Shown: positions 43,289 through 51,754 of the stretch, piece by piece
Layout: the number at the start of each line of letters is the position of its first letter
Position numbering within the stretch: position 1 is the first letter of the stretch
From: Rhodospirillales bacterium
Lineage (GTDB): Bacteria; Pseudomonadota; Alphaproteobacteria; Rhodospirillales; JASLQF01
DNA length: 64,000 nucleotides
Assembly (NCBI GenBank): GCA_030744625.1
Contig: JASLQF010000037.1
Coordinates: forward strand, 42,345 to 106,344
Reading direction: 5' to 3'
Position numbers and translations under genes: made by a program
Notes under the pieces: generated by a model
Told to the model about the DNA's origin: nothing
Databases searched by the model: none
The model's input: the letters and a program-made list of their open reading frames with translations, nothing else

Positions 43289-43440
43289 CGGTGCTTCCTT
43301 CCCTGCTTTCCATTTGCGCCCGCCGTCAATTCGGCGATTGTCGCGCCATAGTCAGTTGCATAACTGGACTTACTATAACCAACCGGTCGCTTCCGTGCAA
43401 TCCGCCGCGCCAGGAATGGACGATTTTTTTTCGGCGGCGC

Positions 43441-44166
43441 TCAAGCGGCGTTATGGCGGACGATGGCGATGAAATTCTCGTAGAGAACGCGCGCCGCACT
43501 GTTGAATTCGGGTAGCCGGGCCGCCGCGTCCCGCTCCAGCCTCTCCTGGGCTGACACCCCCATGATGCTCTCCAAGGCTTCCCGGTAGGCCGGTATCTTG
43601 CCCCAATCCGGCACCGTTTCCGCCGTGATCTCGCCATGGAACTGCAAGCCGTACGCGGCGGCGCCGACACGCAGGGCCTGCACCGCGCAGGCCGGATTGG
43701 ACGCCAGCACCACCGCCCCCGCGGGCAATGGCGAGACCTCCGCCCCATGCCATTGGAGGCAACCGAGGATGGGCCCAAGTCCTCTGAACAGGGGATCGGC
43801 CCGCCCCTCTTCGGTCAACGCGACGTCGCAAATGCCGACCTCGGGCTCGGCCATCCTCGCGACGCCGCCGCCAACGCTGTCCGCCAGCAGCTGGTGGCCG
43901 AGACATACGCCCAGGAACGGCTTGCCGATTTTCTCGACCCACCGGCCGATCGCCTTCTTCTCGGGCACCAGCCAGGGGTGCGCGTCTTCCTCCCAGGTAT
44001 CCATCGGGCCACCCATCACGATGAGGGCGTCATAGCCATCGAGGCCGGGTATCGGTTCGCCTTCATCGAGCTCGACGGTGTCCCGGCCAATGCCGTCCTC
44101 GTCCATGAAATCACGGAAGATGCCGGGATGCTCGACGTCGATGTGCTGGAAAACGAGAAACCGCAT
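43441..44166 (-). CDS. Class I glutamine amidotransferase-like protein (GMP-synthase type)
   Basis: 241 residues from the ATG of MRFLVFQHIDVEHPG; the longer frame reads antisense into the neighbour. The triad Cys is C88 (GVCLGHQ), with H177 and E179 in LQFHGEIT. Without a synthetase domain it belongs to the stand-alone GATase1 group (YfeJ-like), which releases ammonia or cleaves gamma-glutamyl bonds. It lies 32 bases after the alpha/beta hydrolase gene. Substrate unknown; a gamma-glutamylated intermediate is possible. Confidence 0.88.
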   Translation of the reverse strand: MRFLVFQHIDVEHPGIFRDFMDEDGIGRDTVELDEGEPIPGLDGYDALIVMGGPMDTWEEDAHPWLVPEKKAIGRWVEKIGKPFLGVCLGHQLLADSVGGGVARMAEPEVGICDVALTEEGRADPLFRGLGPILGCLQWHGAEVSPLPAGAVVLASNPACAVQALRVGAAAYGLQFHGEITAETVPDWGKIPAYREALESIMGVSAQERLERDAAARLPEFNSAARVLYENFIAIVRHNAA

Positions 44167-44198
44167 GATCGGATCCTGGAAGGCGAAACGGCCGCCGG

Positions 44199-44993
44199 CT
44201 AGCCGTGATCGAGCAAGAAAGGCACCACCGTCTCCCGGAATTCCTGGGCCGCCGTGTGGGGGCAGAAATGCCCTCCCCTTTCGATGACGTGAAGCGCCGA
44301 ATCGGGGATGCGCGCGTGCAGTTCCTCGGAAAAATAGGGGGGTGTGGTCACGTCGTCCTTGGCCACGTGAACAAGGACGGGGACCTCGATGGAACCGAGG
44401 TCGGCGAGGCGGTCGTACGCCACGATGGCCGCCATGCGGCTCAACACGATCTCGGTCGGTGGGAAGTTGTCGACGGCGCGCCGCTCCGCCAGCCTCAACT
44501 CTTCCATATGCTCGGCGATCCACCACGGCGGATATTGGAACAGGGAGCCGTGGCGCACGTAGGCTTCCGGCCCTTGTTCCTCGAGAACGGACATGCGCGT
44601 TTCGAAAAGTCGGGCAAAGTAGGCGTCCGCCTTGGCCCAGCTCGATATCATGGCGACGCGGGACAGCCGGTCCGGGTGCTCGATGGCGATGATGGCGCCG
44701 ATGCAGCCCCCGGTCGAGTGGCCGATCAACGACGCCCGCCCGATGCCCAGCGCGTCCATGAGCTTGACCACGTCATCGGCCATCTGCTCCACCGAATAGC
44801 GGATGCGCGATTTGGTGCTGCCGCCGATGCCCCGGTGGTCGAAGGTAATGGTCCGGAAGTTCCGGGCCAACTCGGACACGTGCGGCGCCCAGAAGGACGC
44901 GTAGCCACCGAGCCCGGATACCAGGATCAGCGGCGGCCCCTCGCCGTGGCTCTCGTAGTACAGTTCGGCGTCTCCGATGGATATCTCAGGCAC
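44199..44993 (-). CDS. Alpha/beta hydrolase
   Basis: 264 residues. Nucleophile S93 in IGHSTGG, oxyanion loop VSGLGGYASFW, acid in AKDDVTTP and histidine in ERGGHFCPH complete the catalytic triad. The sequence resembles enol-lactone hydrolases and RutD-type amide/carbamate hydrolases. It sits between the cupin gene (59-base gap) and the amidotransferase gene, in an apparent operon with the crotonase gene, and could hydrolyse an intermediate of ring cleavage. Confidence 0.9.
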   Translation of the reverse strand: MPEISIGDAELYYESHGEGPPLILVSGLGGYASFWAPHVSELARNFRTITFDHRGIGGSTKSRIRYSVEQMADDVVKLMDALGIGRASLIGHSTGGCIGAIIAIEHPDRLSRVAMISSWAKADAYFARLFETRMSVLEEQGPEAYVRHGSLFQYPPWWIAEHMEELRLAERRAVDNFPPTEIVLSRMAAIVAYDRLADLGSIEVPVLVHVAKDDVTTPPYFSEELHARIPDSALHVIERGGHFCPHTAAQEFRETVVPFLLDHG

Positions 44994-45052
44994 GATGCGC
45001 GGCCTCCCCGTTCAACAAACCAGCCAACCGGGCGGCGCCACCGCCCGGTCCG

Positions 45053-45580
45053 TCATTTGGGATCTTTGAATACCGTGTTGCGTTCGATCTCGAGGACGTT
45101 GTCGGGCCGCGGGAAGGGCTGAGGCGCCGCCTCGCCGGCGCGGCGCGGCCGCCCCACCGCCTCGAAGTAGTCCTCAAGCCCGGCCGGCAGGATGGTGGCG
45201 ATGAACCTGAGCTCGCCATCGCCCTCGTTGATGAACGTGTGCTTGACGCACTTGCCGAGGAATATGGTTGTCCCGGGGACCATCGGGTGGCGTTCGCCAT
45301 CGACCACCGCGGTACCTTTGCCCTCCAGCACATATATGATTTCGTCGTTCTCGCCGTGGGCGTGCTCGCGCACGTAGCCGCCGACACCGACCGCCTGCAC
45401 GCTCATGGATACGCCGCCGACACCGGTGTTCCGGGGCTCGACCTTGATGATCACGTAGCCGTTGGCTGGCTCCGGCTGCCAAAACGAGCGGCCGTCGTCC
45501 GGCTCGACGACCAGCGAGACGCCTTTCTCGCCGGCAGCCGAAGTGCCGGTCTCCGGCTTCGCTTCTTTGCGCGACGTCAT
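45053..45580 (-). CDS. Cupin-domain protein
   Basis: 175 residues from the ATG with ribosome site GAGGACGAT; the frame is open 16 codons further. The single cupin barrel (about 55-140) has the metal-binding set REHAHGENDEIIYVLEGKGT and, in the second motif, PGTTIFLGKCVKHTF. It could be a small dioxygenase or isomerase, or a sensor. It heads the hydrolase-amidotransferase-crotonase set. Confidence 0.85.
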   Translation of the reverse strand: MTSRKEAKPETGTSAAGEKGVSLVVEPDDGRSFWQPEPANGYVIIKVEPRNTGVGGVSMSVQAVGVGGYVREHAHGENDEIIYVLEGKGTAVVDGERHPMVPGTTIFLGKCVKHTFINEGDGELRFIATILPAGLEDYFEAVGRPRRAGEAAPQPFPRPDNVLEIERNTVFKDPK

Positions 45581-45678
45581 ATCGTCCTCCCACCTCGAGG
45601 TTGGTTCTTTAATTATGAAACGAAGCAACGGGCTGTCAATGACGTCGCGGTTGCGCGAATGCCAACGCAGGACGGCGC

Positions 45679-46449
45679 CTAGTCGAGCGGCGGGTAGCGA
45701 AACACCAGATGGGGGAATGCCTGCTCGGCGTGCAGACCGTCGGCGCGAATCATATGCTCCTCCACCGCTTCCATGGCCCCGAGACAGCTTGCGACCTGGG
45801 GATCGTCAAGGACGATATAGCCGCCGGGAACCATGTAGGGCTTGCACGACTCGTAGGCATACGACACGGCAGGATATGTGTCGCAATCTATGTGAACCAG
45901 CGCCGCCGAGCCGGCATCGGCGAGCAGCGCCGGCGCCGTTTCCTCGAAGCGGCCCGGGACGAACGTGAGATTGGAAAGTCCGGCCGTGGCGGCGTAGGCG
46001 ATCAATTCGTCCGCATCGACGTCGTCGAAATCCCCTGGCACCACGGTGTCGATCGCCTCGTCCGTCTCGGGCATGCCCGAGAAGGTGTCGAGAGCGAAGA
46101 CATTTGTGTCCGGAAGATACTCTTGGGCAACCGCCGCCATGAAAATGGCGGAACCTCCCTTGTAGCTGCCGAATTCGAAGATGTGACCGCGCTCTACCTT
46201 GATCAATCCAAAAGCGATGATCATGAACAGGTTCATCAATTTGTAAGAGGTGACGATGGTGCGGCGTTCGGCCAAGCCCATGGCTCGTTGGAAGACAGGA
46301 TCCGATTGGCAAAGCTCCTTGACGTTGCCGAATTGCAGGCCGCAACCGCGGATGTATCCTTCCATGACATTGCGGCCCTTTCGCGGTTCTCTCGACAACC
46401 GGCGCAGCCCCGTCACTGCGGCTCCGATGCCGATGTTCCACTTACCCAT
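45679..46449 (-). CDS. TylF-like O-methyltransferase / SAM-dependent methyltransferase
   Basis: 256 residues from the ATG with GGAGG five bases upstream. Macrocin-O-methyltransferase (TylF)-type features: SAM site FEFGSYKGGSAIFM, acid DTFSGMPETD, metal-binding region ALVHIDCDTYPAV, and VLDDPQVASCLG. TylF-type enzymes methylate sugar hydroxyls, but stand-alone copies occur in many bacteria with unknown acceptor. It lies between the TSUP permease and cupin genes. Confidence 0.85.
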   Translation of the reverse strand: MGKWNIGIGAAVTGLRRLSREPRKGRNVMEGYIRGCGLQFGNVKELCQSDPVFQRAMGLAERRTIVTSYKLMNLFMIIAFGLIKVERGHIFEFGSYKGGSAIFMAAVAQEYLPDTNVFALDTFSGMPETDEAIDTVVPGDFDDVDADELIAYAATAGLSNLTFVPGRFEETAPALLADAGSAALVHIDCDTYPAVSYAYESCKPYMVPGGYIVLDDPQVASCLGAMEAVEEHMIRADGLHAEQAFPHLVFRYPPLD

Positions 46450-46516
46450 CCTGACCTCCATCCAAGTTCCGTCTACCTCACGGGCATCGAAGAGTGGCTG
46501 ACGGAGTGGCATTTAC

Positions 46517-47266
46517 CTAAAACAACCCCCGGCGCAAAAGATTGAGGCCGACCACGATAAGGGCTCCCAACAGCAGTTTGCGGAACCGGTCCTGGTTGGC
46601 GTAGCCGCGCACCCACTGCCCGAAGCCGTACCCCAGCACCACCGGCAGGCATGCCGCGATCGACCACGCGATATTGCCCGGATGCAGGACGCCGTGCGCC
46701 CAGTAGAAGACGGCGAGCATGGACGAGCCGGAAAGAAAGATGAGTCCGATGGAGCGGATGAAGACCTCCTTCTCCAGATCGAGGGCCACCAGGTACATGG
46801 TGATGGGCGGTCCGAAGATGGTCGAAAAGCCACCCATGAGCCCGGCAAGGATGCCGGCGACGGTGCCCGCCCAACGCTCGGCGTGGCGGGGAATGCGCAA
46901 ATTCGGCGTATAGAGGTTGAGCACGGAAAACGTCACGATAAGGATGCCGAGGGCGATGAACAGGTTCTCTGGCCGCGCCTCGGCGATCATGCCGGCGCTC
47001 CACCACAGGCCCATGCCCAAAGGCAGGATCACCGGCCAGAATCGTCCCACAAGCGTCCACGAACCCCGGGTCACGCCGCTTTGCAAGAGGTTGGAGGCAA
47101 CGCTGGGAAGAATGACCAGGATCACGGCGGTGGGCACCTCGATCAACGAGGACATGAGGGACATCGCCACCATGGGATAGGCAATTCCGACGACGCCCTT
47201 GACGGTGCCGCCAAGCATGAGCGCGCCGAACAGTAAGGCCACGACCTCCGGCCCGAGGTTATCCAC
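46517..47266 (-). CDS. TSUP (TauE/SafE) family permease
   Basis: 249 residues from a GTG; the frame is open upstream to 47425 but that part is low-complexity arginine/serine. Eight membrane helices with the family patterns LMLGGTVKGVVGIAYPMVA and GLMGGFSTIFGPPITMYLVAL. The family exports or takes up sulfoacetate, sulfite or other organic acids. A perfect CRP-like palindrome (47364-47381) lies about 100 bases upstream of the start and could also act on this gene. Confidence 0.88.
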   Translation of the reverse strand: MDNLGPEVVALLFGALMLGGTVKGVVGIAYPMVAMSLMSSLIEVPTAVILVILPSVASNLLQSGVTRGSWTLVGRFWPVILPLGMGLWWSAGMIAEARPENLFIALGILIVTFSVLNLYTPNLRIPRHAERWAGTVAGILAGLMGGFSTIFGPPITMYLVALDLEKEVFIRSIGLIFLSGSSMLAVFYWAHGVLHPGNIAWSIAACLPVVLGYGFGQWVRGYANQDRFRKLLLGALIVVGLNLLRRGLF

Positions 47267-47363
47267 GCGACAAATACCTTGGGATGCCGAGGAGGAGGAT
47301 GGCCGGGAAACAGGCAGGCGCGAACATGACGGCAACCTACACCGGCGCGTTTTTTTTGACCAC

Positions 47364-47381
47364 CTGTGACGGCCGTCACAG
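47364..47381. promoter_or_regulatory. CRP/FNR-type palindrome
   Basis: CTGTGACGGCCGTCACAG is a perfect 18-bp palindrome holding exact TGTGA-N6-TCACA, the CRP consensus. It is centred at 47372.5, between the TSUP gene on the minus strand and a small plus-strand transcript candidate. Confidence 0.7.
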
Positions 47382-47401
47382 CGCCGTCGGCGACAGGGGC
47401 C

Positions 47402-47407
47402 CATAAT
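47402..47407 (+). promoter_or_regulatory. -10 hexamer (CATAAT) downstream of the CRP-like box
   Basis: The predicted +1 is 47414, so the CRP-like site is centred at exactly -41.5, the class II spacing. No good -35 hexamer is present, as expected for an activated promoter. Confidence 0.5.
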
Positions 47408-47413
47408 GCCCTT

Positions 47414-47476
47414 GAGATTCATCATCTCATTTCCCTCATTCCCTTATTTGGGCCGCTTCCGCGGCCCAATTTTTTT
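47414..47476 (+). ncRNA. Candidate small RNA, about 63 nt
   Basis: Between the CRP-like promoter and a strong terminator there is no gene on the plus strand. The RNA would start with a small hairpin (GAGAT-TCATC-ATCTC), then a C/U-rich single-stranded stretch (TTTCCCTCATTCCC) able to pair with Shine-Dalgarno sequences, then the terminator. Alternatively it is an attenuated leader of the DUF924 gene, which begins 72 bases after the terminator; a 37-codon frame from 47406 spans the terminator but its ATG lies at the -10 box. Confidence 0.5.
47448..47476 (+). terminator. Strong intrinsic terminator
   Basis: Perfect 9-bp stem TTGGGCCGC/GCGGCCCAA (47448-47456 with 47461-47469), 4-base loop TTCC and a T7 tract (47470-47476), oriented to end plus-strand transcription. 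Confidence 0.9.
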
Positions 47477-47548
47477 GCCCGGCGCGTCCTTTGCCCGAGG
47501 CCACTCCCCCGCGCTATAAAAGAAGTGCGCCGGCACGGGGAGAACGGG

Positions 47549-48154
47549 ATGGAAAATTCAAGGCCTGGGTTAGATGGCGAAGGGGAAGGCGACGACGTCG
47601 TCCGCCGCGTGCTCGCCTTCTGGTTCGGCGCGCCGGACGCCGACGGCGTGTTGCCGTTCCGAAAAATCTGGTTCGAGAAATCCGACGCCTTCGACGCCCA
47701 GATCGTCGACCAATTCATGCCCGATCACGAGCGCGCCGCCAGCGGCGACCTCGACACCCTGATGTCCGGCGCCGAAGGGTGCCTGGCGCTGATCATCCTG
47801 CTCGACCAGTTCCCCCGCAACATGTTCCGCGGCGACGCGCGCAGCTACGCCACCGACGGGAAGGCGCTGCACGTGGCCCGCCACGCCCTGGCACAGGGCT
47901 TCGATGGAGCCTTGCAGGCGCACCAGCGCCTCTTCCTCTACCTGCCCCATGAACACAGCGAGAATCTCGCCGACCAAGTGCGCTACACCGCTCTCGCCCT
48001 GTCTCTCAACGACCCCGACAGGATGAAGCCCGCCCACCGCCACCGCGAGATCATCGAGCGCTTCGGGCGCTTTCCCCATCGCAACGCGGTGCTGGGGCGC
48101 CACAGCACGCCGCAGGAGCTAGCCTTCCTGAAGGAGCCCTATTCCTCGTTCTGA
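47549..48154 (+). CDS. DUF924 family protein
   Basis: 201 residues from ATG 47549; the frame continues upstream through the terminator and is ignored. Signatures VLAFWFGAPDADGVLPFRKIWF, LDQFPRNMFRGDARSYATD and LFLYLPHEHSE mark the DUF924 family (PF06041 type), an all-helical TPR-like fold of unknown function. Only 67 bases separate it from the VOC gene behind it. Confidence 0.88.
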   Translation: MENSRPGLDGEGEGDDVVRRVLAFWFGAPDADGVLPFRKIWFEKSDAFDAQIVDQFMPDHERAASGDLDTLMSGAEGCLALIILLDQFPRNMFRGDARSYATDGKALHVARHALAQGFDGALQAHQRLFLYLPHEHSENLADQVRYTALALSLNDPDRMKPAHRHREIIERFGRFPHRNAVLGRHSTPQELAFLKEPYSSF

Positions 48155-48221
48155 AGGCAAACCGCTGGCCGAGCCGCCGGCGTGTGCTAGTCTTTCCCGC
48201 CGGGAACGTGGGAGGCTATCG

Positions 48222-48599
48222 ATGGCGATCACGACCCTCGACCACTACACGATCAACACCCTGGATCTGGACGCCACCATCCGCTTCTACGTGGAAGTCC
48301 TGGGATTCGAAAATGGCGAGCGCCCGCCCTTCAGCTTTCCGGGCGCCTGGCTCTACTGCGGAGGAAAGCCCGTCGTCCATCTGGTCGATGGCAAGGCGCC
48401 CGAGGAAGCCGGCAGCGGGGCCATCGACCACGTCGCCTTCCGCGCCGGCGGGCTCGGCGACTTCATCCGCCGCTTCGAGGATCGCGGCATTCCCTATTCA
48501 GAGCGCGATGTGCCCGGGGCCGCCATCCACCAAGTCTTCCTGAGCGACCCCAACGGCGTCACCATCGAGATCAACTTCCCTGGCGACGAGACGCCGTGA
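48222..48599 (+). CDS. VOC-superfamily protein (glyoxalase/dioxygenase fold)
   Basis: 125 residues, one VOC module with beta-alpha-beta-beta-beta repeats: N-terminal LDHYTINTLDLDATIRFY, central GAIDHVAFRAG and C-terminal SDPNGVTIEINFPG. The probable metal ligands are H8, the His of IDHVAF and the Glu of TIEINF. It may be an isomerase, lyase or resistance protein. It is co-oriented with the DUF924 gene and convergent with the GNAT gene. Confidence 0.85.
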   Translation: MAITTLDHYTINTLDLDATIRFYVEVLGFENGERPPFSFPGAWLYCGGKPVVHLVDGKAPEEAGSGAIDHVAFRAGGLGDFIRRFEDRGIPYSERDVPGAAIHQVFLSDPNGVTIEINFPGDETP

Positions 48600-48615
48600 C
48601 TGGGGCTGGGGAGCG

Positions 48616-49497
48616 CTACCCGAACTCGGGGCCGGCGGGCGCGAAGATGTTGTCCTTGCGGTCGATGGGTTGGGAGCGGCCCAGCAACATCCGCACATAG
48701 GGGCGCTGGAACTCGAACCCCGAGCCCTCGAACCACGCGACGAAGGGCGTCTGGTAATCGCAGGCGTCGATCACGGCGGCGCCTTCGATGGGGCCAACCG
48801 CATGGCGCGCCAGGGTGATCGCCGTGGCAGCGTCCTCGGCGACCACGGGACCTACTTGCGTCGCCACCAGCCCGTCGCGCGCCATCACAAACCCGGCGAT
48901 GCGGCCCGAGGCGCGGGCGACGAAAGCGCTTTCCGGGGCACGGGCCTGAAGATGGTCGAGCAAGGCCCGCCGGTCGGCCCCGAAGCGCCCACTGTCGTAG
49001 GCGGCGACTTCGCCGATGTCGGCGGCCGCCATAGGGGTAATCGTGGCGCGCGTTTCCTCACCGCCAGCCGCCGGCGTCACTCGCTCCGCCCACAGGCGTT
49101 TGAGCCCGTAGACGTCCTCGAAGCCCAGGTGCTTGTAGACCTCGCGCCCGGCCGGCGTGGCGTCGAGGCCGGCCATGACGCCACGGTCGGCGAGATCGTC
49201 GAGCACCCGGCGCATGAGGTCGGTGGCGATCCCGCGGCCCCGGTGGTCGGGGGCGACCAGCACCACGCACACCCAGGCGAACCCGTCATAGGGCAGGGCC
49301 ATGGCGCTGGCGACGAGCTTGCCATCCGGCGCCGTGCAGCCGAAGCCGGCGCCGTTGGCCAGCATGTAGCGCCAGTCGCTCTCCACCTGGTTCCAGCCGA
49401 TCTCCGCCGACAGGGCAGCGCCGCGCCCGGCATCGGCGGACGCCAGCGCGTGCAGCCGCAGCCCGGCGGCCTTAAAAGGATCCGTCTCGGCTGTCAT
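48616..49497 (-). CDS. GNAT-family N-acetyltransferase with second GNAT-like domain
   Basis: 293 residues. The N-terminal GNAT domain (about 10-140) has the acetyl-CoA loop VAPDHRGRGIATDLM, and a second half (about 150-285) resembles Acetyltransf_18-type domains (ATQVGPVVAEDAATAITLA, GFEFQRPYVRMLLG). Acyl acceptor unknown. The 5' end overlaps the upstream epimerase-like gene by 26 bases, indicating coupled expression. Confidence 0.86.
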   Translation of the reverse strand: MTAETDPFKAAGLRLHALASADAGRGAALSAEIGWNQVESDWRYMLANGAGFGCTAPDGKLVASAMALPYDGFAWVCVVLVAPDHRGRGIATDLMRRVLDDLADRGVMAGLDATPAGREVYKHLGFEDVYGLKRLWAERVTPAAGGEETRATITPMAAADIGEVAAYDSGRFGADRRALLDHLQARAPESAFVARASGRIAGFVMARDGLVATQVGPVVAEDAATAITLARHAVGPIEGAAVIDACDYQTPFVAWFEGSGFEFQRPYVRMLLGRSQPIDRKDNIFAPAGPEFG

Positions 49498-50506
49498 AAG
49501 CGGTCGGTTTGTCCAGGCTTGGCAGTCCGCGCGCCACCCAATCGGCCACCCAATCGATCATCTTCTCCAGCGGTACCCTGGGCGGGCCGAACAGCCGCGC
49601 GCATTGTTCGGTATTGACCAGCCAGCAGGCCTCCGATTCCTTGCCGGCGATTTCCACCTTCCTGCCCAGACGCTCACCGAAGGCGCGGGCGAGTGCGCGA
49701 ATGGCGACAGCGCCGCCGCCCGAGACGTTGAGGGGCGACGTCGGCGCCGTGCAATGGCGGAGGCTGCGCAGGATGCGGCCATTGGCGTCACCCTGCCAGA
49801 TGACGTTGGCGTAGCCCGTCGTCACGTCGATGGCCTCGCCACTGAGCACCTTGACCGCCACGTCCCAAAGGACGCCGTAGCGCGTGTCGATGGCATAGTT
49901 GAGCCGGATGATCCGCCCCATTGTCCCGTTCCGTCCCGAGAAGTATTCGAACATGCGCTCGCGACCGAGGCACGACTGGGCGTATTCCCCCATGGGATCG
50001 GGCAGTGTCGCCTCCGTCGCGCCGCCGCCCGCGACGTCGGCGAAGGGATAGACGTTGCCGGTCGACAAGGCGACGATTCGCGAATCGCCGAAGACGTCGG
50101 CGACGATGGCCGGCACCAGCGCGTTCATCGCCCAGGTGAGTTCGAGGTTGCCGCTGGTGCCGAACTTGCGCCCCGCCATGAAGATGACGTTGGGAATCTT
50201 GGGAAGCGCCGTCACCGCGTCGCGCTCCAGCAGGTCGCACCGGATGGTGTCTATGCCCCAGCCCTGGAGTTTCTCCTCGAGCCCGGGCTCGGAAAACCGC
50301 GCCACGCCGACGACGCGGCGCTCCGGCGCGGCACGGCGGGCGAGCCGGGCCAGGGTCGGCCCCATCTTGCCGCCGACCCCGAGGATCATGATGTCCCCGT
50401 CCGCGGCGGCGAGATCGGCGGCCAAGCCGGGCTCCGGGCGGCTCATGAATTCCTCGAGCGCTTCGACGTCCTCGAAGCGATCGGGCAAGGTTTCGTCGAG
50501 ACTCAA
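49472..50506 (-). CDS. NAD(P)-binding epimerase/dehydratase-like protein, catalytic lysine missing
   Basis: 344 residues of the extended short-chain dehydrogenase type: Rossmann motif ILGVGGKMG (41-49), the Ser/Thr region VALSTGNVYPF and a sugar-binding-like C-terminal half. The catalytic motif Y-x3-K reads Y175-A-Q-S-C179, so the usual lysine is a cysteine. It overlaps the acetyltransferase gene and is divergent from an aldolase-family gene (153 bases), with which such proteins are often paired. Confidence 0.85.
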   Translation of the reverse strand: MSLDETLPDRFEDVEALEEFMSRPEPGLAADLAAADGDIMILGVGGKMGPTLARLARRAAPERRVVGVARFSEPGLEEKLQGWGIDTIRCDLLERDAVTALPKIPNVIFMAGRKFGTSGNLELTWAMNALVPAIVADVFGDSRIVALSTGNVYPFADVAGGGATEATLPDPMGEYAQSCLGRERMFEYFSGRNGTMGRIIRLNYAIDTRYGVLWDVAVKVLSGEAIDVTTGYANVIWQGDANGRILRSLRHCTAPTSPLNVSGGGAVAIRALARAFGERLGRKVEIAGKESEACWLVNTEQCARLFGPPRVPLEKMIDWVADWVARGLPSLDKPTAYDSRDGSF

Positions 50507-50659
50507 CTTCCCGATCCCCCGGCGATTGAACTTGCGGCGAGTGTCTCATGGCGATGCGGACGGGTCCAGCCACCGGGGGAAACCAGAATGCCTGCCCAAT
50601 TGACACGGCGGCAGCCCCGGTCATAGTGGCCCCTCACTCCCACCGGGCTGGGGGCAAGC

Positions 50660-51724
50660 ATGGGCCTGCACCGCGGCGACATTCCCGACGACGTACTCGA
50701 GGTCCTCCACCGGGGCACCGTGATCCCGGCGCACCCGCTGGCCCTCGACGCCGAGCGCAACCTCGATCCCCGCCGGCAACGGGCGCTGGCACGCTACTAC
50801 CTGGACGCCGGGGCCGGCGGGCTCGCCGTCGGCGTGCACGCCACCCAGTTTGCCGTCCGCGAGGCCGGGCTCTACGACCGGGTACTGGAGCTGGCCTCGG
50901 CGACCGTCGACGATTGGGTAAACCGCCCGGTCGTCAAGATCGGTGGGTTGGCCGGTCCAACCGAACAGGCGCTAGACGAGGCTCGGCGCGCCGTGGCGAT
51001 GGGCTACCACGCCGGGCTTCTCAGCCTCGCCGCCATGAAAGGCGCATCGGAAGAGGAGCTGATTACCCATTGCCGCCACGTCGCCGACGAGATACCGCTG
51101 ATCGGCTTCTACCTGCAGCCGGCGGTCGGCGGCATCGGCCTCGACGCGTCGTTCTGGCGACGCTTCGCCGAGATCGACAACGTGGTCGCCATAAAGGCGG
51201 CGCCCTTCAACCGTTACGCCACCCTCGACGTGGTGCGCGGCGTGGTGGCGGCGGGGTCCGAGGACCGCATCGCCGTTTATACCGGCAACGACGACCATAT
51301 CGTGCCCGATCTCCTGACCCCCTTCGCGGTGACGCGGAACGGCGAGGAGGTGCGCGTGCGCATGCGCGGCGGATTGTTGGGGCACTGGAGCGTGTGGACG
51401 AAACGCGCCGTCGAACTCCTGCAACGCATCCACGTCGCCATCGCCGAAGACCGCGTCGATGCCGACCTGCTGGCCATGGACGCCAAGGTCACCGACTGCA
51501 ACAGCGCCGTCTTCGACGTCGCCAACGGCTTCGCCGGCTGCCTCCCCGGCTGTCACGAGGTGTTGCGCCGCCAGGGTCTCCTGGCCGGCACCTGGTGCCT
51601 CGATCCCGCCGAGACCCTGAGCCCCGGCCAAGCCGCGGAAATAGAGCGCGTCATGGCCGAGCACGCGGAGCTCACCGATGACGATTTCGTGCGCGAGAAC
51701 CTCGAGCGCTGGCTCGCCGACTGA
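50660..51724 (+). CDS. Dihydrodipicolinate synthase-family aldolase/lyase
   Basis: 354 residues, longer than DapA (about 290). The Schiff-base lysine is K179 in NVVAIKAAPFNRY, and the family tyrosine is in GFYLQPA (Y151). The TIM-barrel sequence diverges from DapA (no GTTGE motif; AGGLAVGVHATQFAV instead), so it is more likely a pyruvate-dependent aldolase or dehydratase acting on a sugar acid. The C-terminal helix ENLERWLAD is repeated as a remnant near 53.1 kb. The cysteine-rich GCLPGCHE segment near 295 is unusual. Confidence 0.85.
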   Translation: MGLHRGDIPDDVLEVLHRGTVIPAHPLALDAERNLDPRRQRALARYYLDAGAGGLAVGVHATQFAVREAGLYDRVLELASATVDDWVNRPVVKIGGLAGPTEQALDEARRAVAMGYHAGLLSLAAMKGASEEELITHCRHVADEIPLIGFYLQPAVGGIGLDASFWRRFAEIDNVVAIKAAPFNRYATLDVVRGVVAAGSEDRIAVYTGNDDHIVPDLLTPFAVTRNGEEVRVRMRGGLLGHWSVWTKRAVELLQRIHVAIAEDRVDADLLAMDAKVTDCNSAVFDVANGFAGCLPGCHEVLRRQGLLAGTWCLDPAETLSPGQAAEIERVMAEHAELTDDDFVRENLERWLAD

Positions 51725-51754
51725 GACCGGACGACGGGACGCCGCAACTGTCCT

